From JARRON01 sp037383845 (GTDB lineage: Bacteria; Pseudomonadota; Gammaproteobacteria; Steroidobacterales; XN24), in NCBI GenBank assembly GCA_037383845.1, contig JARRON010000026.1:1-36500 (forward strand): a stretch of 36,500 nt of DNA, read 5' to 3'. This document shows, piece after piece, positions 1-7,914 of this stretch; within the stretch, counting starts at the first letter, position 1; each line of letters opens with the position of its first letter. The position numbers and the translations under genes are program-made. The notes below the pieces were generated by a model that searched no databases, was not told the DNA's origin, and was given only the letters and a program-made list of their open reading frames with translations.

Positions 1-605
1 AGAGCACCGAGAAGTCCGAGGCGATCCTGGAGGCGGCTTCGCTTCATTTCGTCAGCCATGGTTTCGACGGCGCCTCCATGGACGGAGTCGCCGCTGAGGC
101 CGGGGTGTCAAAGCAGACCGTCTACTCCCACTTCGGCAACAAGGAGGCGCTGTTCGTCGCCGTCGTCAACGCCAAGGTGGAGGAATACGGACTGGACGAA
201 CTCGACTCACCCGGAGACCATGACCTTCCCGGAGGGCTCGAGACCATCGGCCGCAGGCTGCTGGACCTGCTCCTCGACGAACGGGTCCTGGCAGCCACGC
301 GCATGATCATCGGCGAAAGCAAGAGACATCCCCGTATCGCCCGGCTGTATTTCGAGTCCGGTCCCGGCAGGACCCGGGCTGCCATCGCCCGCTACCTGGG
401 CGTCCAGACCGCCCGGGGGAACTTCCCGGCCGTGGATCCCGACGAAGCGGCCATGGTTTTCATCAACCTCCTGCGCGGGCCTTACCACTTCGCCTGCCTG
501 GCCAACGCCATGCCCGTTCCGCCCACGCACGAGCGGACCCGCCAGGCACGCAACGCCGTCGAGTATTTCCTGCGAATCTTCCCGGCGCCGGAAGCGGGTA
601 CCTGA
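1..605 (+). CDS. TetR/AcrR family transcriptional regulator (5' end outside window)
   Basis: The reading frame is open from base 3, so the true start lies upstream of the window. An N-terminal TetR helix-turn-helix is visible: the encoded stretch from about base 75 reads MDGVAAEAGVSKQTVYSHF followed by GNKEALF, the typical recognition helix and end of the DNA-binding domain. The rest is the all-helical ligand-binding/dimerisation domain, probably of the AefR-like C-terminal type. An internal ATG at 78 lies inside the helix-turn-helix and cannot be the start. The stop lies 3 bases before the radical SAM gene, so the two are probably co-transcribed and this protein may control it. The ligand is unknown. 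Confidence 0.9.
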   Translation, partial: STEKSEAILEAASLHFVSHGFDGASMDGVAAEAGVSKQTVYSHFGNKEALFVAVVNAKVEEYGLDELDSPGDHDLPGGLETIGRRLLDLLLDERVLAATRMIIGESKRHPRIARLYFESGPGRTRAAIARYLGVQTARGNFPAVDPDEAAMVFINLLRGPYHFACLANAMPVPPTHERTRQARNAVEYFLRIFPAPEAGT

Positions 606-608
606 CCT

Positions 609-1934
609 GTGTCCTTCATGGACCGCCTGCTCACGCTGGGCTTCCGTCACAACAGCCGGCGCCTGACCCGCTTCGCCCGGCCCCAGCCCAGCGACTCTCT
701 GCCGGCGCCTAATCCCCAGCGGCGCTACATGCTCTATCTACACGTGCCCTTCTGCGCCGTGCTGGGCCCCTTTTGTTCCTTCCACCGCGTGTGTTTCGAG
801 GAAACCAAGGCGCGCCGCTATTTTGAGGATCTGAGGACCGAGATACGGATGGCCCACGACGCGGGCTACCGGTTCTCCTCGGTGTACGTGGGCGGCGGCA
901 CGCCCACGGTGCTGCCGGACGAGCTGGCCCGGACCCTGGCACTTCTCCACACCCTTTCGCCCATGGACAACATCTCGGTGGAGACGAACCCGGACGATCT
1001 CGCTCCGGCCGTGCTCAGCCGGCTGCGGGACGCAGGCGTGACCCGCCTGTCCGTGGGTGTCCAGAGCCTGGACGACCGGCTGCTGAAGGAGATGGACCGG
1101 TACCACAAGTACGGGTCGGCGGCCCAGGTGATGCAGCGGCTGGAGCAGGCCCAGGGCATGTTCGACACGCTGAATGCCGACATGATCTTCAACCTCCCTC
1201 ACCAGGACGAGGCGTCCCTGCTGGCGGACGTGGACCAGCTCACCGGCGCCCTGGGGGTCAGCCAGGCGACTTTCTATCCCCTGATGAGCGCCTCCACGAC
1301 GCGCCGGAAGATGGCAAAGACCATGGGCGAGGTGGATTTCGACCGGGAGGGCCGGATGTACCGCCTGATCCTTGACGCCCTGCCGGACACCTACCGGCCG
1401 GCCTCGGCCTGGTGCTTCAACCGGGGCGGCGACAAGGTCGACGAATACATCATCGAGAACGAGGAATACCTGGGCCTGGGCAGCGGCTCCCTGAGCTACC
1501 TGGACGGGATCCTGTACTCGAGCACCTTCTCCCTCAACCACTACAGCCGCCAGATCCGCGGGGGCCGTTTCGGGATCAGCCGCCGACAGCCCCTGACCCG
1601 GCGGGACCAGCTCCGCTACCACCTGCTGATGCAGCTGTTCGGCCTGTCCCTGGACCTGGCCGAAGCCGAGCGCCGCTTCCCGGGCTTCCGCTGGAAAATG
1701 TGGCCTGAAATCAGGGGCCTGAAGCTCATGGGCGCGGTGGAGGCACGGGGCGACCGGCTGACGCTCACGCCCTACGGCATGCGGGTGTGGATCCTCATCA
1801 TGCGGGAGTTCTTCATGGCCGTGTCCGACTTCCGCGACCTCATGCGCCACACCATCCGTGAGGAGCACGAGCCCCCGGGGCCGGCGGAACTGCGGCTACC
1901 CACCACGGAATTGCGGTCTCCACCTACGCACTGA
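609..1934 (+). CDS. HemN/HutW-like radical SAM protein with altered cluster motif
   Basis: About 441 residues of the coproporphyrinogen III oxidase-like radical SAM group (HemN, HemW, ChuW/HutW). Family marks are the LHVPFC start of the cluster loop (residues 44-49), GGGTP (95-99), which binds SAM, and a HemN-type C-terminal winged-helix region (about 320-420). Such enzymes bind a [4Fe-4S] cluster through CX3CX2C and act in haem synthesis, haem delivery or anaerobic haem breakdown. Here the motif reads C49-X3-G53-X2-C56: the middle cysteine is glycine (codon 765-767), and an extra cysteine sits at 62. The start is GTG 609 or ATG 618; neither has a good ribosome site. It lies 3 bases after the TetR gene. 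It may be inactive, use another ligand, or carry a sequence error. Confidence 0.85.
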   Translation: MSFMDRLLTLGFRHNSRRLTRFARPQPSDSLPAPNPQRRYMLYLHVPFCAVLGPFCSFHRVCFEETKARRYFEDLRTEIRMAHDAGYRFSSVYVGGGTPTVLPDELARTLALLHTLSPMDNISVETNPDDLAPAVLSRLRDAGVTRLSVGVQSLDDRLLKEMDRYHKYGSAAQVMQRLEQAQGMFDTLNADMIFNLPHQDEASLLADVDQLTGALGVSQATFYPLMSASTTRRKMAKTMGEVDFDREGRMYRLILDALPDTYRPASAWCFNRGGDKVDEYIIENEEYLGLGSGSLSYLDGILYSSTFSLNHYSRQIRGGRFGISRRQPLTRRDQLRYHLLMQLFGLSLDLAEAERRFPGFRWKMWPEIRGLKLMGAVEARGDRLTLTPYGMRVWILIMREFFMAVSDFRDLMRHTIREEHEPPGPAELRLPTTELRSPPTH

Positions 1935-2198
1935 CCCCGATGGCGGCGTTTTTGCCGCAGGGCATCATTTCCGCCGAGCGGGTGGCCGAAGCTCAGGCTG
2001 CGCCGGTGCTCCGGTCGGGCCCATGCGCCTGGCGCAGGGCGGGTCCGGCACGCCTCACTGACGGCCCTCCGCTCCGGGAAAAATATGAACACCCCAGAGT
2101 CCAACGCTGTCCGTGCCGCCGCCTGCGAACAGGCGGCACAGCGACCCACCTCTGAATGCGGCGGCGCAGTCCGCCCCGCCGCTTCCAGGATGACTGCC
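1935..2198 (+). promoter_or_regulatory. Leader region before the multihaem cytochrome genes, with a hairpin
   Basis: This 264-base stretch has no convincing gene. It holds a perfect 8-bp inverted repeat with a CGAA loop (arms 2118-2125 and 2130-2137). An alternative pairing uses the overlapping GTGCCGCC (2113-2120) with 2132-2139. No T-run follows, so it is not a simple intrinsic terminator. An AT-rich patch at 2080-2090 could belong to a promoter. An in-frame ATG at 2085 would add 38 residues ahead of the signal peptide and is unlikely to be used. Confidence 0.35.
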
Positions 2199-4193
2199 AT
2201 GCGTAAATCGCCCCTCGCGGCCGGGATCCGGCTGCTATTCGCCTGTCTCGCGCTCGCCCTCGCTGCCCCGGTGGCCCACGCCCAGGACACCGAAGAGGCC
2301 CCGGCCAAGCGGGAGATCAAGTGCCAGATGTGCCACCGGGACGTCGCCCACGCGCCGGGCTCCGTCCACGAAGAAGTGGCCTGCCAGAAATGCCACACCA
2401 ACGTGACCACGCCCCGGCACAAGGCGGAGGACCTGGCCGACCTTTCCGGCAGCGATATCTGCGCCCAGTGCCACCGGATGGCAAGCCGGCAGATCGACAA
2501 GAGCGTCCACGGCGGCAAGGCTGCCTGCACGGACTGCCACGGCGACGCCCACGGTGTGCTTCCGCCCGACAACCTCAACTCCAGCGTGGCGGCCTTCCAG
2601 CAGGTGGACACCTGCGGCAGGTGTCACAGCGGCCAGGAAGGCCTGATCGAGGGCTACCTGGAAAGCGTCCACGGCCGCGGTCTTCTCCGCTCCGGCCTGG
2701 TGTCCGCGCCGTCCTGCAGCGACTGCCACGGCTACCACCGGGTGGTGGATACGGACGACCCGGAAGCCCGCACTTCCTGGAAGAAGTCGCCGGAGATGTG
2801 CGGCGAGTGCCACACGGGGATCCTCGAGGAATGGATGGAGCTGAGCGCTCACGGGATGGGCTGGGAAGCCGGCGATCCCGAGGCCCCGGTCTGCACGACC
2901 TGCCATTCCTCGCACCGGGTGATCGATCCCCGGGACCCGGAAGAGCATCTCCATCTGCCGGAGCACTGCGGTAACTGCCACGAGGCGCTGTACTCGTCCT
3001 ACCGGCACAACTTCCACGGCCAGTTCACCGAGCTGGGCCTGCAGACCTCGGCCACCTGCGCCGACTGTCATACGGCCCACAAGAACCTGCCGGCGGACGA
3101 TCCGCGCTCCACGGTCAGCCCCGATAACGTGGCGGCCACGTGCGGCGAATGCCACGGCGACGCGCCGGCGAATTTCCTGCAGATCGACGTCCACAACGAC
3201 CCGTCGGACCCCAACGACAACCCGTATGTGTACTGGATCTACATGTTCATGCTGGCACTGCTCGTGGGTGTATTTGCCTTCTTCGGCATCCACGATCTGC
3301 TCTGGCTGCAGCGGGCGTTCGTGGGCACCGTCCGCGGCGAGTTCCACCACCGCGGCAATGCCCGCGAGACGGGACCCTACGTCAGGCGCTTCCGCGGCCT
3401 GTACATCGCCATGCACATCACGGTCATCCTGACCTTCCTGCTGCTGGCCCTGACCGGTCTGCCGCTGAAGTTCAATACCGCCCCGTGGGCCCAGGACCTG
3501 ATCAACCTGCTGGGCGGCGTGAGCTCCGCCCACTTCCTGCACCGGCTGGCGGCCGTCGGCACCTTCGGCTACTTCGCCGTGCACCTGGTCCACCTGATCA
3601 TCCGCTTCTTCGTCAAGCACGAGCGCGGACTGTTCTGGGGGCCCAACTCCATGACGCCGCAGTGGCAGGACGTGAAGGACCTGTGGGCGAACCTGAAGTG
3701 GTTCCTCTACGTCGGGCCCCATCCCACCGGCGGCCGCTGGACGTACTGGGAGAAGTTCGACTACCTGGCAGTGTTCTGGGGCGTGGCGGTCATCGGCCTG
3801 TCCGGCCTGATCCTCTGGTTCCCCGAGTTCTTCACCTCGTTCCTGCCCGGCTGGGCGGTAAACGCGGCATTCGTGGTCCACAGCGACGAGGCCCTGCTCG
3901 CCACGGGCTTCATCTTCATCTTCCACTTCTTCCACACGCACCTGCGCCCGGAGAGCTTCCCCATGGATCCGGTGGTCTTCACGGGCCGGATGCCGCTGGA
4001 GAAGTTCAAGGAAGAGCGGCCGAGGGAGTACCAGGAGATGGTCCGCCGCGGCACGCTGGAGGCCAACCTCTGCGAGGCCCCGACGAAGGAAGAGATGATG
4101 TGGGTCTACATCTTCGGCTTCAGCGCCGTGGCCATCGGACTGGCCCTGGCCGTCGCGATCTTCTGGGGGCTGTTTACCCACGGCCTGGGCTGA
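2199..4193 (+). CDS. Undecahaem cytochrome c fused to a membrane cytochrome b
   Basis: The product has 664 residues. Residues 1-28 form a signal peptide ending AHA. Eleven CXXCH c-haem motifs follow, starting at residues 42, 62, 88, 110, 139, 173, 201, 232, 257, 287 and 315. From 344 on there are about six membrane helices of the cytochrome b561/HydC-FdnI type, with histidines in helices 2, 3 and 5 that could hold two b-haems. The likely role is quinol oxidation in the membrane (or quinone reduction) coupled to a periplasmic haem wire. The order, c domain then b domain, resembles Geobacter CbcL from memory of that family. ATG 2199 is chosen because AGGA lies 8 bases upstream and the signal peptide begins there; ATG 2190 is also possible. 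The partner is probably the downstream NapC-like cytochrome. Substrate and terminal acceptor are unknown. Confidence 0.9.
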   Translation: MRKSPLAAGIRLLFACLALALAAPVAHAQDTEEAPAKREIKCQMCHRDVAHAPGSVHEEVACQKCHTNVTTPRHKAEDLADLSGSDICAQCHRMASRQIDKSVHGGKAACTDCHGDAHGVLPPDNLNSSVAAFQQVDTCGRCHSGQEGLIEGYLESVHGRGLLRSGLVSAPSCSDCHGYHRVVDTDDPEARTSWKKSPEMCGECHTGILEEWMELSAHGMGWEAGDPEAPVCTTCHSSHRVIDPRDPEEHLHLPEHCGNCHEALYSSYRHNFHGQFTELGLQTSATCADCHTAHKNLPADDPRSTVSPDNVAATCGECHGDAPANFLQIDVHNDPSDPNDNPYVYWIYMFMLALLVGVFAFFGIHDLLWLQRAFVGTVRGEFHHRGNARETGPYVRRFRGLYIAMHITVILTFLLLALTGLPLKFNTAPWAQDLINLLGGVSSAHFLHRLAAVGTFGYFAVHLVHLIIRFFVKHERGLFWGPNSMTPQWQDVKDLWANLKWFLYVGPHPTGGRWTYWEKFDYLAVFWGVAVIGLSGLILWFPEFFTSFLPGWAVNAAFVVHSDEALLATGFIFIFHFFHTHLRPESFPMDPVVFTGRMPLEKFKEERPREYQEMVRRGTLEANLCEAPTKEEMMWVYIFGFSAVAIGLALAVAIFWGLFTHGLG

Positions 4194-4391
4194 TCACGAC
4201 ATAGAGGATGCCAGGGCATCCACCTGCCGATGCCCCGTGGGCATTCTCACGGGGCGTCGGACTTTTCTGGACAAGACTTTTGCACACCCCCGGTCTTCGG
4301 AAAACCGAGATGACTGGCGGCGGACGGCATGTTGTCATCTTTGGCTCTGCCGTCCCCGGGGGACGACGACAACCGACGAGCAGGCTTTCAG
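4194..4391 (+). other. Intergenic spacer between the two cytochrome genes
   Basis: These 198 bases hold the hairpin terminator at 4228-4266. I see no gene in the remainder. A GAGCAGG stretch 8 bases before ATG 4392 can serve as ribosome binding site. The spacer may also carry a separate promoter for the second cytochrome, but no clear -35/-10 pair stands out. Confidence 0.5.
4228..4266 (+). terminator. Intrinsic terminator or attenuator after the 11-haem cytochrome
   Basis: Arms 4228-4239 and 4248-4259 pair over 12 bases with one G-U wobble around an 8-base loop. TTTT follows at 4263-4266. It lies 34 bases after the cytochrome stop codon and would end or reduce transcription into the NapC-like gene. 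Confidence 0.75.
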
Positions 4392-5828
4392 ATGGCAAAG
4401 CACTTTTTCGCATCACTTACGCGCAATGGCATAAGCCTCACCGGAACGGCCCTGGCGGCAGCCAGCCTGACGCTGTTTATCGCGCTGATCATCATCCAGT
4501 GGCTCGGGTTCGAAGGCGGTCCGTACCTGGGAATCCTCACCTTCCTGATCATCCCCGCCCTTTTCGCCCTCGGGCTGATCCTGATCCCCATCGGGATTTA
4601 TTTCGAGCGAAGGAGACTGAAGAAGGACCCGGCCTACGCGGACAAGCCCCACTTCCCGGTCATCGACCTCAACGAGGAGAGGACCCGGAAGTCCGTGGTG
4701 ATTTTCCTGGTCATCACGCTGATCAACATCGTGGTGCTCGCCGGTGCCCCCTACAAGGGCGTGCACGTCATGGAGACGGTGGAATTCTGCGGCCAGGCCT
4801 GCCACACGGTCATGGAGCCGGAATTCACCGCCTACCAGCGTTCGGCCCACGCCAAGGTCACGTGCGCCGAATGCCACATCGGCGCCGGCGCGGACTGGTT
4901 CGTCAAGTCCAAGATCTCCGGTGCGTGGCAGCTCGTGGCGGTGGCCTTCGACCTGTATCCGACCCCCATCCCCACGCCACTGCATAACCTCCGCCCGTCA
5001 AGAGAAACCTGCGAGGAGTGTCACTGGCCCACCAAGTTCGTCGGCGACAAGCTCGCGGTGAAGACAAGCTACGACGACGACGAGCAGAACACGGAGCAAA
5101 CCACCGCCCTGTTGCTGCACATCGGCGGCGTGGAGTCCCAGGGCGCTTACTCCGGACCCGACGGCGCCCACGGCATCCACTGGCACGTGGATCCCAGCCA
5201 CGAGGTCCGCTACCTGTCCAGCGAAGACCGGGAGACCATCTACGATATCGAGTTCGTCGACAGCGACGGCTCGGTGAAAGTGTTCAAGAACACCGAGGCA
5301 GAGGCGCCGGCGGAAGCCCTGGAACGCGGCTGGCGGACCATGGAGTGCATCGACTGCCACAACCGTCCGACACACCGCTATCGCATGCCGGACGAAGAGA
5401 TCAACCACGCCATCACCGACGGGCGGATCTCCAGGGACCTGCCCTACATCAAGCGGGAAGGCATGCGGGTGCTCCAGGCGGATTACCCCTCCCACGAGGC
5501 CGCCAGGGAAGGTATCGCCGCCGAGATCGTGGCGTTCTATTCCGAGAACTACCCGGAGATTGCCGTCCAGATGTCGGATGAAGTGGCCGGCGCCGGAGAA
5601 GCCCTGGGCCAGATCTGGGCGTGGAACGTATTCCCCAAGATGAAGGTGACCTGGGGCACGTACCCCGATCACAGCGGACACCAGGACAACCCGGGGTGCT
5701 TCCGCTGCCACAACCGGGAGCACGTGAGCGAAAGCGGTGACAAGATCTCACGCAGCTGCAAGCTCTGCCACACAGTCCTCGCCAACAAGAAAAAGGACTT
5801 TGACCTGAACGCAGCGCTCAAGGACTAG
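4392..5828 (+). CDS. NapC/NirT-type membrane cytochrome c with six haem motifs, one CX3CH
   Basis: The product has 478 residues. It starts with two membrane helices (about 13-36 and 46-70), then a third (about 101-119) that leads into a NapC/NirT-like domain. The haem motifs are an unusual CX3CH at 133-138 (with Met141 nearby) and CXXCH at 158, 207, 319, 436 and 456. NapC/NrfH/CymA proteins oxidise quinol and pass electrons to periplasmic partners. This one is longer, and the long stretch between the third and fourth haem motifs (about 212-318) is an added soluble part. Number of helices and size recall Geobacter ImcH; this comparison is from memory. ATG 4392 is chosen over 4329 because it directly precedes the first helix and has a purine-rich site. 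It probably works with the 11-haem/b protein upstream. A strong terminator follows. Confidence 0.9.
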   Translation: MAKHFFASLTRNGISLTGTALAAASLTLFIALIIIQWLGFEGGPYLGILTFLIIPALFALGLILIPIGIYFERRRLKKDPAYADKPHFPVIDLNEERTRKSVVIFLVITLINIVVLAGAPYKGVHVMETVEFCGQACHTVMEPEFTAYQRSAHAKVTCAECHIGAGADWFVKSKISGAWQLVAVAFDLYPTPIPTPLHNLRPSRETCEECHWPTKFVGDKLAVKTSYDDDEQNTEQTTALLLHIGGVESQGAYSGPDGAHGIHWHVDPSHEVRYLSSEDRETIYDIEFVDSDGSVKVFKNTEAEAPAEALERGWRTMECIDCHNRPTHRYRMPDEEINHAITDGRISRDLPYIKREGMRVLQADYPSHEAAREGIAAEIVAFYSENYPEIAVQMSDEVAGAGEALGQIWAWNVFPKMKVTWGTYPDHSGHQDNPGCFRCHNREHVSESGDKISRSCKLCHTVLANKKKDFDLNAALKD

Positions 5829-5856
5829 CGCAGCCTCGCGGCTGACCGAGCACGCC

Positions 5857-5895
5857 CGACTCCGGCGGTGGCCTCCACCGCCGGAGTCGCTTTTT
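5857..5895 (+). terminator. Strong intrinsic terminator of the cytochrome locus
   Basis: A perfect 15-bp stem (5857-5871 with 5875-5889), a 3-base loop and TTTTT at 5891-5895. It lies 28 bases after the NapC-like gene and separates it from cysteine synthase. Confidence 0.93.
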
Positions 5896-5908
5896 GGGGC
5901 GCGTCCAC

Positions 5909-5943
5909 TACACTCAGCTGTTCCGGACGGTTTCCCGAGGGGA
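5909..5943 (+). promoter_or_regulatory. Putative -10 element and ribosome site for cysteine synthase
   Basis: TACACT at 5909-5914 resembles a sigma-70 -10 element. GAGGGGAGA just before the ATG at 5950 is a strong ribosome binding site. I see no clear -35 box; the upstream terminator makes a promoter here necessary. Confidence 0.4.
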
Positions 5944-5949
5944 GACGAC

Positions 5950-6906
5950 ATGATCTACGACAACATCCTGGAGACCATCGGCAACACGCCGGTGGTCAGG
6001 CTCAACCACATGGCCCCGGAGGGCCGCACCGTCTACGTGAAGGTGGAGGCGTTCAACCCCATGGCCTCGGTAAAGGACCGGCTGGCCATCGCCATCATCC
6101 GGGACGCGGAAAGACGCGGCGTGCTCAAGCCCGGGCAGACCGTGGTGGAGGCCACCTCCGGCAACACGGGCATCGCCCTGGCCATGGTGTGTGCGGCCAC
6201 GGGACATCCCTTCGTGGCGCTGATGGTGGAGACCTTCTCCATCGAGCGGCGCAAGCTCATGCGGGCCCTCGGGGCGAAGGTCATCCTCACCCCGGCGGCG
6301 GAGCGGGCCACCGGCATGGTCAAGAAAGCCGAGGAACTGGCCACCAAACATGACTGGTTCCTGGCCCGCCAGTTCGAAAACGAGGCCAACCCCGCCTACC
6401 ACAGGAACACCACCGGCGCGGAAATCCTGAAGGACTTCGCCGGCAGGCGGCTGGACTACTGGGTTTCCGGCTGGGGTACCGGCGGCACCCTCACCGGTGC
6501 CGGACAGATGATCAAGCTGGCCCGGCCGGACACGAAGGTCATTGCCACGGAGCCTGCAGCCGCGGCACTGCTGTCGGGAAATGAGTGGAAACCCCACAAG
6601 ATCCAGGGCTGGACGCCGGATTTCGTTCCCGCCGTGCTCGATCCCTCGGTGGCGGACGACATCGTCCTGGTCACGGACGAGGAGTCCCGGGACACGGCCC
6701 TTGAGCTGGCCCGCAAGGAAGGCATCTTCACCGGCATCTCCGGCGGCGGCACGCTGGCGGCGGCCCTGAAAGTGGCCCGGGACGCCCCGGAAGGCTCGGT
6801 GATCCTGTCAATGCTCCCGGATACGGGAGAGCGCTATCTTTCCACGTTCCTGTTCGAGGACATCAGCGAAGGCTCGGACGACGAGTGGCTCGCCTCGCTG
6901 GACTGA
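5950..6906 (+). CDS. cysK: Cysteine synthase (O-acetylserine sulfhydrylase)
   Basis: A 318-residue fold-type II PLP enzyme that makes L-cysteine from O-acetylserine and sulfide in the cytoplasm. The start IGNTPVVRLN, the PLP lysine in NPMASVKDR, the TSGNTGIALA phosphate/substrate loop, GTGGTLTG that grips the PLP phosphate, and the GERYLST end are all present. The residues PHKIQG and the C-terminal part favour CysK over CysM, but substrate range cannot be decided from sequence. The length is normal. It has its own ribosome site and lies between the cytochrome terminator and a convergent DUF72 gene, whose last 73 bases overlap its own 3' end. Confidence 0.93.
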   Translation: MIYDNILETIGNTPVVRLNHMAPEGRTVYVKVEAFNPMASVKDRLAIAIIRDAERRGVLKPGQTVVEATSGNTGIALAMVCAATGHPFVALMVETFSIERRKLMRALGAKVILTPAAERATGMVKKAEELATKHDWFLARQFENEANPAYHRNTTGAEILKDFAGRRLDYWVSGWGTGGTLTGAGQMIKLARPDTKVIATEPAAAALLSGNEWKPHKIQGWTPDFVPAVLDPSVADDIVLVTDEESRDTALELARKEGIFTGISGGGTLAAALKVARDAPEGSVILSMLPDTGERYLSTFLFEDISEGSDDEWLASLD

Positions 6907-7853
6907 GCGTTCCAGCGGCCGGCGACGGCCTCCGCCAGGGCGAAGGCTGACAGGGGCGCGGATCCCTCGGCCTTGTTGTTGATGCTCACCAGGCTCGGTC
7001 TGCCGGCGGCCGCTGCGTCCAGCACAAGCTCGGCAACCTGGTCCCGTATGCCGGGATCGGGCTCGGCGAGACGGTCAAAGGGAGCGTAGTCGGCCTTCGC
7101 CTCCTCGTAGCGCCGGTTGCGGCGGAGCATCCAGCGCACCACCAGCGGGCCCGCTGCCACGCCCCCCAGCCTGCTGAGCTGCTCGGCAGGCTCGGGCATG
7201 GAAGGATGCACGGCAAAGCAATGGCTGGCGCCGGCGTCGGACAGGGCGGCAGCATACTCGTCCCCCAGCAGTCCCGGGCTGCGGAGCTCCACGGCCACCG
7301 GAGCGATGCCGCCCACGCCCAGGAGGAAGTCATGCAGCCGGTCGGCAAAGGCCGCCGGGCTGTCCGTGTGCGCCACCAGCCCCGGCGTGAACTGAAGCAC
7401 CACCACGCCCAGCCGGCTGCCCAGTCCGCTGGCTGCCGGCCCCATGACATGGCGCATGGCCCAGTCCGCATCCAGGAAAAAGGGATTTGGGGCATCGTCC
7501 GGTCCCCGAGGTTCCGTCAGCATCCGCGCAGCCTTGACCACGAAGCGGAAATCTCCGGGCACCTGTTCCACCCAGCGAGCCATTTCGTGCTCGGGCACCG
7601 GGGCATACCAGCTCCGGTCCACGCCCACCAGGCGGAGCAGCGGGTGGGCCGCATAGGCGGACAGCCCGTCACGGGCCAGGCGGGCCTTGTCCGCGGGGCC
7701 CGACCAGACGATGCCGTCCCACCCCGGGAACGACCAGGTGGAGGTGCCAACGCGGAATCCCGGCGGCAGGCGGCGGGTCAGCGCCAGGTGCTCGGCACGG
7801 GGGGACGCAGGCTCAGGGGCCGGCTCGGTGAAGAAGCCCAGCTGAGTGCTCAC
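6834..7853 (-). CDS. DUF72 domain protein (YecE-like)
   Basis: A 339-residue TIM-barrel-like DUF72 protein. Typical features are VGTSTWSFPGW near residue 35, the Arg/Tyr-rich barrel strands, and PVAVELRSPGLL near the middle. The biochemical role of the family is not established. It starts with GTG at 7853; GAAGG lies just upstream. The last ~24 residues are Ser/Glu-rich and are encoded on the strand opposite the end of cysK, so the gene probably ran past an earlier stop. The genes converge with a 73-base overlap. Confidence 0.85.
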   Translation of the reverse strand: MSTQLGFFTEPAPEPASPRAEHLALTRRLPPGFRVGTSTWSFPGWDGIVWSGPADKARLARDGLSAYAAHPLLRLVGVDRSWYAPVPEHEMARWVEQVPGDFRFVVKAARMLTEPRGPDDAPNPFFLDADWAMRHVMGPAASGLGSRLGVVVLQFTPGLVAHTDSPAAFADRLHDFLLGVGGIAPVAVELRSPGLLGDEYAAALSDAGASHCFAVHPSMPEPAEQLSRLGGVAAGPLVVRWMLRRNRRYEEAKADYAPFDRLAEPDPGIRDQVAELVLDAAAAGRPSLVSINNKAEGSAPLSAFALAEAVAGRWNAQSSEASHSSSEPSLMSSNRNVER

Positions 7854-7914
7854 GGGCCTTCACTCCGCCACCGGTCAGGGCAGCAGCACCAGGCGTTGCC
7901 GGCCGGGGGGAGGC

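Noticed and set aside
738..1868. A 376-residue minus-strand open frame opposite the radical SAM gene
   Set aside because: No recognisable protein pattern, and the plus strand has GGGTP and HemN-type blocks in a full-length frame.
1943..1958. GCGGC-GTTTTT-GCCGC after the radical SAM gene as a terminator
   Set aside because: The stem is only five bases and the T-run lies in the loop, not after the stem.
2085..2198. Start codon at 2085 for the 11-haem cytochrome
   Set aside because: It would place 38 hydrophilic residues before a normal signal peptide; ATG 2199 has a ribosome site and starts the leader.
2235..4181. A 648-residue open frame on the minus strand opposite the 11-haem cytochrome
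   Set aside because: It is a GC-rich shadow: composition is biased to His, Gln, Val and Ala with no domain pattern, while the plus strand encodes eleven haem motifs and clear helices.
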